From Streptomyces longhuiensis (lineage in GTDB: Bacteria; Actinomycetota; Actinomycetes; Streptomycetales; Streptomycetaceae), in contig NZ_CP085173.1 in the NCBI RefSeq assembly GCF_020616555.1, positions 2,801,501 through 2,865,500 of the forward strand: a stretch of 64,000 bases of DNA, given 5' to 3'. Below, piece after piece: positions 55,328-64,000 of this stretch (position 1 is the first letter of the stretch; every line of letters starts with the position of its first letter). Below the pieces are notes generated by a model that saw only the letters and a program-made list of their open reading frames with translations, was not told where the DNA came from and searched no databases. The translations under genes and the position numbers were made by a program.

Positions 55328-57363
55328 GGCTCCTGCCCCCGTCGTCCTTCCGAGGTCACCGCGGCCGTGGCCGTGGGGTCCTCGTCTTCAATGATCTCTC
55401 CTGTGGCCGTGTTCACGGCCGGTGCGGCGGGCTCCGCGCGTGCGAAGGCCGCCACGATCGTCTCTGCCGTCTTGCGGCCTATGCCGGGAACCTCGCAGAT
55501 CTGATCGATTGTGGCCGATCGCAGGCGCTTCACCGAACCGAAGTGCTTGATCAGGGCCTGCTTGCGCGCGTCCCCGAGGCCGGGCACCTCGTCGAGCGGT
55601 CCCGACTTGAAGCGCTTGGCCCGCTTGGTGCGCTGGTACGTGATCGCGAAGCGGTGCGCCTCGTCACGGACGCGCTGCAGAAGGTAGAGCCCCTCGCTGG
55701 TGCGCGGCAGGATCACCGGGTCGTCCTCGTCGGGCACCCAGACCTCTTCGAGGCGCTTGGCCAGGCCGCACACCGCGATGTCGTCGATGCCCAGCTCGTC
55801 GAGCGCCCGCTTGGCCGCCGCCACCTGCGGCTGCCCGCCGTCGACGACGACCAGCTGGGGCGGGTACGCGAACCGCTTGGGACGGCCGTCGTCCTCGGTG
55901 AGACGGGACTCGATCGGGCCGTCCTCGTCCGCCGGCTCGGCGTCGGACCACTCCCCCGACTTCTCCTGCGCCGCCAGATAGCGCTTGAAGCGGCGCGTGA
56001 TCACCTCATGCATGGAGCGGACGTCGTCCTGCCCCTCGAAGCCCTTGATCTGGAAGCGCCGGTACTCGCTCTTCCTGGCCAGGCCGTCCTCGAAGACGAC
56101 CATGGAGGCCACGACGTCGTCACCCTGGAGGTGGGAGATGTCGTAGCACTCGATGCGCAGCGGGGCGCTGTCCAGCTCGAGAGCCCCGGCGATCTCCTCG
56201 AGGGCGCGCGAGCGCGTGGTGAGGTCGGAGGCGCGCTTGGTCTTGTGGAGCGCGAGCGCCTGCTGCGCGTTCCTGTGGACCGTCTCCATGAGGGCCTTCT
56301 TGTCGCCGCGCTGCGGGATCCTCAGCGACACGTTCGACCCGCGGCGCGTGGTGAGCCACTCCTGTACGGGCTCCAGGGGCTCGGGCAGCGCGGGCACGAG
56401 GACCTCCTTGGGCACGGCGTCCCCGCGTTCCTCGCCGTACAGCTGCTGGAGCGCGTGCTCCACGAGGTCACCGCTGGTGACCGCCTCGACCTTGTCCGTG
56501 ACCCAGCCGCGCTGGCCGCGCACGCGCCCGCCCCGCACATGGAAGATCTGCACGGCGGCCTCCAGCTCGTCCTCGGCGAGGGCGATCAGGTCGGCGTCCG
56601 TGGCGTCGGCGAGGACGACGGCGCTCTTCTCCATCGCCTTGCGCAGCGCCTCTATGTCGTCACGCAGGCGCGCGGCGCGCTCGTACTCCATCTCCTCGGC
56701 GGCGTCCGTCATGTCCTTCTCGAGACGACGGATGTACGTGCCGGTGCGGCCGGTCATGAAGTCGCAGAAGTCCTCGGCCAGTTCGCGGTGCTCCTCGGGG
56801 GAGACGCGGCCCACGCAGGGGGCCGAGCACTTGCCGATGTAGCCGAGGAGGCAGGGGCGGCCGGTGCGGGCGGCGTTCTTGAAGACGCCGGCGGAGCAGG
56901 TGCGGACCGGGAAGACGCGCAGCAGCAGGTCGACGGTGTCGCGGATGGCCCAGGCGTGCCCGTAGGGACCGAAGTAGCGCACGCCCTTCTTCTTCTGGCC
57001 GCGCATGACCTGCACGCGCGGGAAGTCCTCGTTCATCGTCACCGCGAGGTAGGGATAGCTCTTGTCGTCGCGGTACTTGACGTTGAACCGGGGGTCGTAC
57101 TCCTTGATCCAGGAGTACTCCAGCTGGAGCGCCTCGACCTCCGTGGACACCACGGTCCACTCCACGGACGCGGCCGTGGTGACCATCGTGCGGGTGCGGG
57201 GGTGCAGGTTCGCCAGGTCCTGGAAGTAGTTGGCCAGGCGCTGGCGCAGGCTTTTCGCCTTCCCGACGTAGATCACCCGGCGGTGCTCGTCACGGAACCT
57301 GTACACCCCTGGGGAGTCCGGGATCTGTCCCGGCTGGGGGCGGTAGCTGGAAGGGTCGGCCAT
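55324..57363 (-). CDS. uvrC: UvrC excinuclease subunit
   Basis: The 679-residue protein makes both incisions in nucleotide excision repair. Domains in order are GIY-YIG (about 15-95: [20 protein letters not shown]), a cysteine-rich part ([18 protein letters not shown]), the UVR motif near 215, the RNase H-like endonuclease domain ([31 protein letters not shown]), and tandem helix-hairpin-helix motifs (about 585-645: [20 protein letters not shown]). A ~30-residue acidic tail follows. ATG at 57363. First gene of uvrC-rapZ-yvcK-whiA. Confidence 0.97.
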   Translation of the reverse strand: MADPSSYRPQPGQIPDSPGVYRFRDEHRRVIYVGKAKSLRQRLANYFQDLANLHPRTRTMVTTAASVEWTVVSTEVEALQLEYSWIKEYDPRFNVKYRDDKSYPYLAVTMNEDFPRVQVMRGQKKKGVRYFGPYGHAWAIRDTVDLLLRVFPVRTCSAGVFKNAARTGRPCLLGYIGKCSAPCVGRVSPEEHRELAEDFCDFMTGRTGTYIRRLEKDMTDAAEEMEYERAARLRDDIEALRKAMEKSAVVLADATDADLIALAEDELEAAVQIFHVRGGRVRGQRGWVTDKVEAVTSGDLVEHALQQLYGEERGDAVPKEVLVPALPEPLEPVQEWLTTRRGSNVSLRIPQRGDKKALMETVHRNAQQALALHKTKRASDLTTRSRALEEIAGALELDSAPLRIECYDISHLQGDDVVASMVVFEDGLARKSEYRRFQIKGFEGQDDVRSMHEVITRRFKRYLAAQEKSGEWSDAEPADEDGPIESRLTEDDGRPKRFAYPPQLVVVDGGQPQVAAAKRALDELGIDDIAVCGLAKRLEEVWVPDEDDPVILPRTSEGLYLLQRVRDEAHRFAITYQRTKRAKRFKSGPLDEVPGLGDARKQALIKHFGSVKRLRSATIDQICEVPGIGRKTAETIVAAFARAEPAAPAVNTATGEIIEDEDPTATAAVTSEGRRGQEP

Positions 57364-57561
57364 GTCAGACACCCTACTTGCGGCCACCGACAGTGAGGTT
57401 GCCCACGCGTTTCCCGGAGCGGTCCCGCCGCCCGCCGGACCGGACGGTTGCGCATCGAGTCTTGTCCGGTGCAGATCAACACGCTTCAATGCCGGGTGAA
57501 TTGGGGCCGCGCACGCCCCGGCCGGACGGCCGTTGTGAGGATGCACGGGGGAGGGCCCTGG

Positions 57562-58512
57562 ATGTCGTACGGCACACAGCACGCGGACGCCGGCGTGCCC
57601 GCACTGGAGACGGCCCTGCGGGCGGGGCCCTTCCATGTCGCCCTGCGGGCCGCGATCACCGCGCGCGGGCTGCCGCTGCACCGCGTGCAGCACCATCTGA
57701 CCCGCCACGGCGTCACGGTCGGCGTCACCAGTCTGAGCTACTGGCAGCAGGGGGCCAGGCGCCCGCAGCGCACCGAGTCCCTACGTGCCGTGCGCGCACT
57801 GGAGGAGATCCTGGACCTGCCCGACGAGTCCCTGATCCGGCTGCTCGCCAAGGACGAGGAACACACGGCCCGCCGACGCCCCTCGACCCGCTCCTACCGC
57901 TCGCTCGTCGAGGCCTCGGGCGTCCTCGAACAGTTCCTCGCCGAGCTCGGCTCGTCCCCGGACGGCGGCCTGCACACGGTCGGCCATCACGAGCGGGTGC
58001 GGATCGGGGCACGCCGCGAGCTCCTCGGCCTCGACTCCCAGCACATCGTGCGCGCCCACCAGGACGGCGTGGACCGCTACGTGGCCGTCCACCACGGAGA
58101 CCCGGGATGCAGCACGGATCACGTCTCGGTACGCGCACTGGAGAACTGCCGCACGGGGCGGGTGCGGCGGCACCGGGGAACGGGCATCGTCGTGGCGGAG
58201 CTGCTCTTCGACGCGCGGCTGCGGGCGGGCGACACGTTCCTCTTCCGCTACGGCTTCGAGGACGGCACGGCGGGCCCCTCGTCGGAGTACCTGCGCGGCT
58301 TCGGCTTCGCGGGCGGGCAGTACGCGCTCCAGGTCAGGTTCACCGAGGGCGTCCTGCCCGTGCGCTGTCACCGCTTCACCCAGCACTCGGCGGCGGCCCC
58401 GCGCGGCGGCCGTCAGGACCTGCCGCTCAGCGCGAGCCACCGCGCGGTCCACGTGGTGGAGCCGCAGGTGCGGGCGGGGATCCTGGGGATCGGGTGGGAC
58501 TGGGAGGGCTGA
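57562..58512 (+). CDS. XRE-like helix-turn-helix protein
   Basis: The 316-residue protein has an N-terminal helical segment that fits an XRE-type helix-turn-helix (about 25-90: [40 protein letters not shown]) and a C-terminal beta-rich region (about 125-310) of unknown type. It may be a regulator with a ligand-binding part. The ATG at 57562 is 7 nt from GGGGAGG and is preferred to the ATG at 57541. It diverges from uvrC, with about 200 bp of shared promoter region. The effector is unknown. Confidence 0.72.
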   Translation: MSYGTQHADAGVPALETALRAGPFHVALRAAITARGLPLHRVQHHLTRHGVTVGVTSLSYWQQGARRPQRTESLRAVRALEEILDLPDESLIRLLAKDEEHTARRRPSTRSYRSLVEASGVLEQFLAELGSSPDGGLHTVGHHERVRIGARRELLGLDSQHIVRAHQDGVDRYVAVHHGDPGCSTDHVSVRALENCRTGRVRRHRGTGIVVAELLFDARLRAGDTFLFRYGFEDGTAGPSSEYLRGFGFAGGQYALQVRFTEGVLPVRCHRFTQHSAAAPRGGRQDLPLSASHRAVHVVEPQVRAGILGIGWDWEG

Positions 58513-58532
58513 TCGGCGGGGTGGGGCCGATC
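58511..58532. terminator. hairpin between convergent genes
   Basis: GATCGGC (58511-58517) pairs with GCCGATC (58526-58532) around an 8-nt loop. It overlaps the stop of the HTH gene and faces the Rieske gene end at 58553. Confidence 0.6.
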
Positions 58533-58552
58533 TGATCGGGGTCCAGGTCCGG

Positions 58553-58978
58553 TCAGGCCGCCGGGCCCGCGACGATCTTGCCGTTCTTCACCTCGACCGG
58601 CACCTTCGCCAGCGGCTGAGTCGCCGGGTCGTGCAGCACCTTCCCGGTCTCCGCGTCGAACTTGCTGCCGTGGCAGGAGCACGTGAGCTCCGTGCCCTCC
58701 AGCATGCTGATGGGGCACCCCGCGTGCGTGCAGATGGTGCTGAACGCGGCGTACCTGTCGGCCGACGGACGGCTGACCACCACATTCTCGTCCCGGTACA
58801 GCTTGACGCCGCCCACGGGCACCTCGTCGGCCTTGCCGAGGTCGACCGGTGCCGTCGGCGCCGACTCCGCGCGGCCCCCCGACCCGCCCGGCGAGCAGGC
58901 GGCGATCCCGAGCCCCGCGGTCCCGGCGAGGGCGGCACCCCGCAGCACGGTTCGGCGGGCGGGCGACGTGCCGGGCAT
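58553..58978 (-). CDS. Tat-exported Rieske [2Fe-2S] lipoprotein
   Basis: The 141-residue precursor has a twin-arginine signal (SPARRTVLRGAALAGTAG) and a lipobox (GIAAC, Cys27), so it is exported folded and lipid-anchored. The mature domain is Rieske: box 1 CTHAGC and box 2 CSCHGSKFD carry the two Cys and two His ligands. It resembles QcrA-like or cytochrome-associated small Rieske proteins, but no bc1 partner genes are nearby. A role in electron transfer at the outer face of the membrane is inferred. ATG at 58978 with CTGGAG upstream. Confidence 0.9.
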   Translation of the reverse strand: MPGTSPARRTVLRGAALAGTAGLGIAACSPGGSGGRAESAPTAPVDLGKADEVPVGGVKLYRDENVVVSRPSADRYAAFSTICTHAGCPISMLEGTELTCSCHGSKFDAETGKVLHDPATQPLAKVPVEVKNGKIVAGPAA

Positions 58979-59117
58979 GGGGACTCCAGGGGTCGGTCGG
59001 GGCGAGGACGGGTGGGCCACTGCACGCCAAGGCGCACATGGGTGACAGATCCGACGATACCGGTGGGGCGGATGGTGCCTCGTGGGACCCTGGCGCCGGC
59101 CACATCCGTCGCTTCCG

Positions 59118-59320
59118 GGCCGCCCTGGTTCTGCGCCATGGCGGCCCTTCCTCCGCACCCTGGCCGTCCTGCTTCGGCACCATCCTGACGGCCCTTCCTC
59201 TTCACCGTCCCGGCCGTCCTTGTTCCGCACCGTCCCGGACCATCCCGGCCGCCCTTGTTCCGGACCATCCCGGCCGCCCTTGTTCCGCACCGTCCCGGCC
59301 GTCCCGCTTCTGCGGCATCC
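59118..59320. repeat. degenerate minisatellite, eight ~22-35-bp units
   Basis: Units begin at 59118, 59140, 59162, 59190, 59212, 59247, 59272 and 59297, with consensus GGCCGYCCTTGTTCCGSACC followed by RTCCC. The 25-bp units at 59247 and 59272 are nearly identical. The array fills most of the 388-bp gap between the Rieske gene and the LacI gene. No coding frame with a ribosome site uses it. Confidence 0.75.
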
Positions 59321-59366
59321 TGTACGGACGTCAGACGTCATCCGCCGCCCCGGGAGAGAGCACCGC

Positions 59367-60410
59367 GTGAACCGTCCCACCGCCCGCGACGTGGCCGAAC
59401 TGGCCGGCGTCTCACGTGCCGCCGTGTCCTTCGTCTTCAGCGGCCGGGCGCAGGGCAACCTCTCCGCCGACACCCAGGCGAGGATCAGGGCGGCGGCCGA
59501 CGAGCTCGGCTACCGCCCGGACGAGGTCGCCCGTTCCCTGCGCACCCGCCGCAGCGCGGTCATCGGCATGCTCAGCGACGAGATCGCGACCAGCCCGTTC
59601 GCCGGACGCATGGTGCTCGGGGCCATGGAGGCGGCACGCGCGCGTGGCCACCAGGTGCTGCTCCTGGAATCCCGCAAGGACCCCGCCCTGGAGGCCGAGG
59701 CCGTCGCCGAGCTGCGGGCCCGCCGGGTCGACGGAATCGTCTACGCCGCGATGTCGATGCGCAGCACGAGCGTGCCGACGGCCCTGGCGCCCGAGCGGTG
59801 CGTGCTCGCCAACTGCGTGGCGCGAGAGCCCGGTTCGTACGCCTCGGTGGTCGCGGACGAGCGCGGGGGCGGCCGGTCGGCGGTCGACGTGCTGATCCGG
59901 GCGGGCCACCGCGACATCGCGCTGCTCGGCGGCGAGACGGACAACATCGCGGCGTCCGACCGGGCCCGCGGCTTCGGCGACGGACTGCGCGCCGCCGGGC
60001 TGAAGGCCCGCCCCGAGTGGACGCTGCGGGTGGGCTGGCAGATCGACGAGGGCTACGCGGGCGCGCTGCGCGTCCTGGACACGGCGGATCCGGACGCGCG
60101 CCCCACGGGCATCGTCTGCGCCAACGACCGTGTGGCCACAGGTGTGTTGCTCGCCGCGGCCGGCCTCGGCATCTCCGTACCGGACGATCTGTCGGTGGTC
60201 GGCTACGACGACCAGGACCAGATGGCCGACCACCTCGTCCCGGCGCTCACGACGATCGCGCTGCCGCACCACGCGATGGGCGCGGCGGCGGTGGACCTGC
60301 TCCTGGACTCGGTGGCCGCGGACGAGGACGTCGACCCCGCGACCCAGCGCGTCCTGGAGTGCCCCGTGGTCGAGCGGGCGTCGGTGGTGGCGCCGGGGCG
60401 ACGGAGGTGA
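59367..60410 (+). CDS. LacI family repressor of the sucrose locus
   Basis: The 347-residue LacI/GalR regulator has an N-terminal helix-turn-helix (TARDVAELAGVSRAAVSFVF, about 4-24) and a periplasmic-binding-protein-like sugar domain (about 60-340; VIGMLSDEIATSPFAGRMVL, GIVCANDRVATGVLLAAA, LSVVGYDDQDQMADHLVPAL). GTG at 59367 follows GGGAGAGAG. It is convergent with the GH32 gene. Two LacI-type operators in the GH32-permease promoter region are the likely targets, with release by sucrose or a fructose derivative; the inducer is inferred from context. Confidence 0.92.
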   Translation: MNRPTARDVAELAGVSRAAVSFVFSGRAQGNLSADTQARIRAAADELGYRPDEVARSLRTRRSAVIGMLSDEIATSPFAGRMVLGAMEAARARGHQVLLLESRKDPALEAEAVAELRARRVDGIVYAAMSMRSTSVPTALAPERCVLANCVAREPGSYASVVADERGGGRSAVDVLIRAGHRDIALLGGETDNIAASDRARGFGDGLRAAGLKARPEWTLRVGWQIDEGYAGALRVLDTADPDARPTGIVCANDRVATGVLLAAAGLGISVPDDLSVVGYDDQDQMADHLVPALTTIALPHHAMGAAAVDLLLDSVAADEDVDPATQRVLECPVVERASVVAPGRRR

Positions 60411-60448
60411 CGGAGGCCGCGGGGAACGGGTACGCGCCCCCTCCGGGA

Positions 60449-61840
60449 TCAGTCCGCGACCGCCCACGCCTCCACCGTCAACTCGCCTGCCCCCTGAGTG
60501 ACTTCGGCCGACAGCAGGCCGGTCGGCGCCGGGTGGACCTTCTCCGTGAGCATCACCCGCTCGCCCCAGAACGCCTCGATCAACGGCCCGTCCACGAACA
60601 CCCGTAGCCGCCCGCCCGGCGACACCGCTCCCGTCGCCGCGGTCACCGTGTCCGAACGCCGGTACGGACGCGTGGCCGTCGCCGGAGCGCCGGTCCTGTC
60701 GAGCGTGAGGGTGCCCTTGGTGGGGTTCACCCGCAGCGCCACGGCGGGGCCGAGCCGCAGTTCGGCCTCGGTGTCCGGCTGCGTCACGGCGACATCGAGG
60801 ACGACTTCGTACGCCACCGGGAGTTCGTCGCCGACCCGGACCGGCGTGCCCCGCAGCGCCATCAGCTCCCGCGCGGGCGCCATCCGCAGCGAGCCGTCCG
60901 CGTGCAGCCCGAGCTCGCGCGGATACGACAGGCACCCGGCCCAGCCCGCCGCCACGGACTCGGCCTCCGTGCGCGACTCCCAGCTCCACCCCCACACGAG
61001 GGTGCGATCGCTCTCGACCAGGGCGGTCGGCGCGTAGAAGTCGCGTCCGTGGTCGAGCACTCCCCCGGCCCCCGCCTCCGCGACGAAACGCAGACCACCG
61101 TCCGCCGTGGGGCGCAGCTCGCCGGTCAGGTAGCTCGTCGCGTACGTGATGTCGTCGATCCAGAGCGAGAGCAGAAGCACCCAGCGGCCGTCACCCGCGG
61201 GCAGCAGGGCCGGGCACTCCCAGGCGGTGGCCGGTGCGGCTCGGCGCGCGGCGACCGGGTCGGTCCCGTCGATCAGCGAACCCGCGTAGGTCCAGTCGGT
61301 CAGCGCGTCGACGCGGTAGAGCAGGACGTCGGGCAGGCCGCCGAGGTGACCCGCTCCCACGACGGCCCAGCGCCGCCCCTCGTGCGTGAAGACGTAGGGG
61401 TCGCGGAACGCGGTCAGGTCGAGGCCGGCCGGCGGGCCGGGGACGACGGGTTCGGGTTCCGCCTTGAACGCCGTGACGTCCGGGTCCGTGGCGCGGGCGA
61501 GCATGACGGAACCGATGCCGTCGTGGCGGTCCATGCCGGTGTAGACGGCGGTCGGCACACCGTCGTCGACGACCGCGCAGCCCGACCAGACGCCCAGCTC
61601 GTCGCGGGTTCCGGGGGTGGGCGTGAGCGCGATGCCGTGGTCGGTCCAGCGGACCAGGTCGGGGCTCGAGGCGTGACCCCAGTGGATGTCGCCCCACACG
61701 GGCGCGCCGGGGTTGTGCTGGAAGAAGAGGTGGTAGCGGCCGTTGCTGAAGACCGGGCCGTTCGGGTCGTTGCACCACTGCCCCGCGGCGGGCCTGACGT
61801 GGTGGCGGGGCACGTTGCGGTCGGCCATGTCGTCGGCCAT
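60449..61840 (-). CDS. GH32 sucrose hydrolase (invertase/sucrose-6-phosphate hydrolase type)
   Basis: The 463-residue glycoside hydrolase family 32 enzyme has an N-terminal five-bladed propeller with the nucleophile in WCNDPNGPVF, the transition-state FRDP motif (LTAFRDPYVF) and the acid/base glutamate in TAWECPALLP. A C-terminal beta-sandwich follows (about 330-460). No signal peptide is seen, so it acts in the cytoplasm on imported sucrose, unlike secreted levanases. The ATG at 61840 is used; a second in-frame ATG lies at 61828. It is divergent from the permease, with twin operators between. Confidence 0.92.
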   Translation of the reverse strand: MADDMADRNVPRHHVRPAAGQWCNDPNGPVFSNGRYHLFFQHNPGAPVWGDIHWGHASSPDLVRWTDHGIALTPTPGTRDELGVWSGCAVVDDGVPTAVYTGMDRHDGIGSVMLARATDPDVTAFKAEPEPVVPGPPAGLDLTAFRDPYVFTHEGRRWAVVGAGHLGGLPDVLLYRVDALTDWTYAGSLIDGTDPVAARRAAPATAWECPALLPAGDGRWVLLLSLWIDDITYATSYLTGELRPTADGGLRFVAEAGAGGVLDHGRDFYAPTALVESDRTLVWGWSWESRTEAESVAAGWAGCLSYPRELGLHADGSLRMAPARELMALRGTPVRVGDELPVAYEVVLDVAVTQPDTEAELRLGPAVALRVNPTKGTLTLDRTGAPATATRPYRRSDTVTAATGAVSPGGRLRVFVDGPLIEAFWGERVMLTEKVHPAPTGLLSAEVTQGAGELTVEAWAVAD

Positions 61841-61906
61841 GTCGGCGGCTCCCTGTTCGCTGAGTCCGGCTGATCGTCATGCCGCCGGAACCTTGATTTA
61901 ACGAAC

Positions 61907-61944
61907 CTAACACGTGATAGTTGTGGCCATCTAGCACGTGTTAG
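61907..61944. promoter_or_regulatory. twin LacI-type operators
   Basis: CTAACACGTGATAG (61907-61920) and CTAGCACGTGTTAG (61931-61944) both fit CTAnCACGTGnTAG, a 14-bp palindrome with a central CpG as usual for LacI-family sites. Their centres are 24 bp apart and the pair forms a larger inverted repeat. They sit between the GH32 gene and the permease gene. Confidence 0.82.
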
Positions 61945-62010
61945 GTCTCTGCCGGAAGCTCGCGTTCCGGCATCATGAGTCAGCGCGACAGGCGCGAAGG
62001 AGCGCAGCAG

Positions 62011-63846
62011 ATGACCGACCAGACGACGCCGGGGCCCGCCCCGACGGCCCGCCCCGTACCCCCCGTCGCCCACACGGGAACCGGCGCCCCGGCCCCCACG
62101 ACCGCCACCCTTGGCGTCTCCGCCGCAGCTGTCTCCACGGCGGACGCCACTGGCACCAGGGTCCCCGGCATCGCAGTCCCCACGGGCACCGCGCTCCCGG
62201 CGGGCACCACCGCCACCCCGGGCGCCACCGGCGCCGCCGGCGCCGCCGCCTCCGACGCAACCGTTCCCACGGCGGGCATCGCCACCCCGGGTACCACCAC
62301 CCCGGGCGCACCGGGCACCAGCACTTGCCTCCCTATAAGCACCACACTTCCGGCGAGCACCGCCCCCACCGCCCCCACCCCCACCGCGGGCACCACCGCC
62401 AGCCCGGGAGCACCGGGCACCCCAGGCACCACCACCCCAGGCGCACCAGGCACCACCCCCACCCCAGGCACCGCGACCCCCAGCACCGACCTCCCCGCAG
62501 GCACCGCCCTCAGCGTCGTCCTCCCCACGACTACCGCCCCCACCCCCACAGCGGCCCCCACCCCCACCCCCGCAAGCCGGCGGCGGGTGAACTTCACGCT
62601 TGCCAGCGCCGCGCTCTTCATGTTCTTCGTGACCTGGTCACTGTCCTGGTCGCTGTTCTCGATCTGGCTCACCCAGGACATCGGCCTCTCCGCGGGCCGT
62701 AGTTCCCTCGTCATCAGTGCCAACGCCGTCGGCTGCCTGCTGACCATGCCCCTCTACGGCTACGTCCAGGACAAACTGGGCCTGCGCAAGAACCTCCTGT
62801 ACTGGATCGGCGGCCTGATGCTGCTGGTCGGCCCCATGTACATCTATGTCTACGGGCCCCTGCTCAAGACCCACTTCGCGCTCGGCCTCGTCGTCGGCTC
62901 CGTCTATCTGGCCATGGCCTTCGCGGTCGCCGTCGCCACTCTGGAGAGCTACACCGAACGGCTCGGCCGCTTCCACGGCTTCGAGTTCGGCCGGGCCCGC
63001 ATGTTCGGCTCGCTGGGCTGGGCCGCCGCGACATTCTTCGCCGGGCGACTGTTCAACATCGACCCCGAGCTCAACTTCTGGGCGGCGTCCGTCTCCGCCG
63101 CCGTCTTCGTCGCCCTCATCGCCGCGATCCGAGTCACGGACGGCCGTCGCTCCGCCGCCGTGGACGCCGCCGCCTCGTCGGTCTCGCTCACCGACGTGCG
63201 TTCCCTGCTGCGCTATCCGGCGTTCTGGGGGCTGCTGCTCTTCGTGGTCGCGGTGACGGCGACGTACAACACGTACGACCAGATGTTCCCCTCGTACTTC
63301 TCGTCGCTCTTCGGCACCAAGGCCGAGGGCAACCAGATGTACAGCGACCTGAACTCCTTCCAGGTCTTCCTGGAAGCCGGCGGCATGGCCCTCGCGCCGT
63401 TCCTCGTCAACCGGCTCGGCCCGAAGCGGTCACTGCTCCTGTCCGGCTTCGTCATGGCGACCCGCATCGGCCTCTCCGGCCTGGTCACCGACCCCATGGC
63501 GATCTCGGCGGTCAAGCTGATGCACGCGGCCGAGCTGCCGATCATGCTGATCGCGATCTTCAAGTACATCAACCGGCACTTCGAGTCCCGCCTGTCGTCC
63601 TCGATCTATCTGGTCGGCTTCCAGCTCGCGGCGCAGCTCGGCGCGGCGATCATCTCCCCGCTGGCCGGCATCGGCTACGACAGCCTCGGCTTCGCGCCCA
63701 CCTATCTGCTCATGGCGGCGATGGTCGCCGCGTTCACCGCCGTCTCCGTCGCCACGCTGCGTCCCGACGCGAAGGGTCTGCCCGAGTCGGTCCCGGACGT
63801 GCCCGCTTCCGGCCGGGGCGCTGTGCCCGAGCCCGCGAGCCTCTAG
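62011..63846 (+). CDS. LacY-type MFS sugar permease with long low-complexity N-terminus
   Basis: The 611-residue protein has a C-terminal ~420-residue MFS domain of the oligosaccharide:H+ symporter group (about 195-595, twelve predicted helices; FFVTWSLSWSLFSIWLTQDI, YGYVQDKLGLRKNLLYWIGG, FEFGRARMFGSLGWAAATF, the last like the LacY/CscB helix-4/5 loop). Before it come ~190 residues of Thr, Pro, Gly and Ala with repeats such as TPGTTTPGAPGT, ending at a basic SRRR. Normal members start with a few residues before helix 1. The ATG at 62011 has AAGGAG 8 nt upstream; 61975 is an alternative. It likely imports sucrose. Confidence 0.88.
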   Translation: MTDQTTPGPAPTARPVPPVAHTGTGAPAPTTATLGVSAAAVSTADATGTRVPGIAVPTGTALPAGTTATPGATGAAGAAASDATVPTAGIATPGTTTPGAPGTSTCLPISTTLPASTAPTAPTPTAGTTASPGAPGTPGTTTPGAPGTTPTPGTATPSTDLPAGTALSVVLPTTTAPTPTAAPTPTPASRRRVNFTLASAALFMFFVTWSLSWSLFSIWLTQDIGLSAGRSSLVISANAVGCLLTMPLYGYVQDKLGLRKNLLYWIGGLMLLVGPMYIYVYGPLLKTHFALGLVVGSVYLAMAFAVAVATLESYTERLGRFHGFEFGRARMFGSLGWAAATFFAGRLFNIDPELNFWAASVSAAVFVALIAAIRVTDGRRSAAVDAAASSVSLTDVRSLLRYPAFWGLLLFVVAVTATYNTYDQMFPSYFSSLFGTKAEGNQMYSDLNSFQVFLEAGGMALAPFLVNRLGPKRSLLLSGFVMATRIGLSGLVTDPMAISAVKLMHAAELPIMLIAIFKYINRHFESRLSSSIYLVGFQLAAQLGAAIISPLAGIGYDSLGFAPTYLLMAAMVAAFTAVSVATLRPDAKGLPESVPDVPASGRGAVPEPASL

Positions 63847-63933
63847 CCTGTGCCTCGCCCCCTGCAGCACCTCCCATCCACCGCACGGCCGCACTCCCCA
63901 CCGCTCCACAGTTCAGCCCGAAAGGAACCACCC

Positions 63934-64000
63934 GTGATAGTCGTCGCCGGAGAGGCCCTGATCGACCTCGTGCCGCAGGGCGGGGCCGCCGATGACGGTG
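63934..64000 (+). CDS. PfkB-family sugar kinase, start only (probable fructokinase)
   Basis: Only the first 22 codons lie in the window: VIVVAGEALIDLVPQGGAAD, the N-terminal GEALIDL strand of PfkB/ribokinase kinases. GTG at 63934 follows AAAGGAA. It is 87 bp after the permease and on the same strand. In a locus with a sucrose hydrolase and permease it is most likely the fructokinase that phosphorylates the fructose released. Confidence 0.7.
   Translation, partial: MIVVAGEALIDLVPQGGAADDG

Noticed and set aside
60411..60445. Terminator between the LacI and GH32 genes
   Set aside because: CGGAGG/CCTCCG gives only 6 bp with an irregular inner stem; insufficient to call.

Overview
The window is a piece of the core chromosome of a Streptomyces-type actinomycete. 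The evidence is very high GC with strong third-position GC bias, many GTG/TTG and leaderless starts, and actinomycete markers (WhiA, an RbpA-family protein, OpcA, a SufR-headed suf operon). From the suf operon to uvrC the gene order matches what I remember of the S. coelicolor SCO1912-SCO1954 region and of the M. tuberculosis suf-to-uvrC block; this is from memory, not a search. I saw no prophage, CRISPR array, insertion sequence, tRNA or rRNA.

Layout. 1-8.4 kb is accessory: an FCD-type GntR regulator, a stand-alone protein kinase, a Tat-exported PhoX-like phosphatase behind a PHO box, a conserved hypothetical, a secreted nuclease, and an ArsR/SRPBCC pair. 8.5-12.1 kb is a four-gene module (ribbon-helix-helix regulator, DUF4097 protein, DrrA/DrrB-like ABC exporter) preceded by two short-repeat arrays with helical phasing. 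12.2-22.6 kb holds dapA, a SigE-family sigma factor with a membrane-anchored partner, a TolB-like secreted protein, a His-rich octapeptide-repeat secreted protein, dapD, an SMR/TetR pair with a perfect palindromic operator, a polytopic membrane protein, a VOC protein and a DUF3616-like secreted protein.

22.7-29.3 kb is the suf Fe-S assembly operon (sufR-sufB-sufD-Rieske-sufC-sufS-sufU-DUF59), with a CAAC-N6-GTTG operator over a leaderless sufR start. 29.9-35.4 kb carries an ABC exporter pair and the heme A and heme O synthases ctaA and ctaB, mixed with a hydrolase and a small hypothetical. 35.8-48.9 kb is the central carbon block: tkt-tal-zwf-opcA-pgl, pgi, and gap-pgk-tpiA, with secG and an RbpA paralogue between them. 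49.1-52.1 kb encodes a large secreted M14 carboxypeptidase behind four 19-bp iterons. 52.3-57.4 kb is the overlapping uvrC-rapZ-yvcK-whiA operon. 57.5-59.3 kb has an HTH protein, a Tat Rieske lipoprotein and a degenerate minisatellite.

59.4-64 kb is a csc-like sucrose locus: LacI repressor, GH32 hydrolase, a LacY-type sugar permease with an odd ~190-residue Pro/Thr/Gly/Ala N-terminal extension, and the start of a PfkB kinase. Twin LacI operators sit between the hydrolase and the permease.

The most distinctive signals are the phased repeat arrays before the ribbon-helix-helix gene, the 33-bp duplicated gene end around a GC-rich insert in the ABC pair, the 19-bp iterons, the His-rich repeat protein, and the permease extension.
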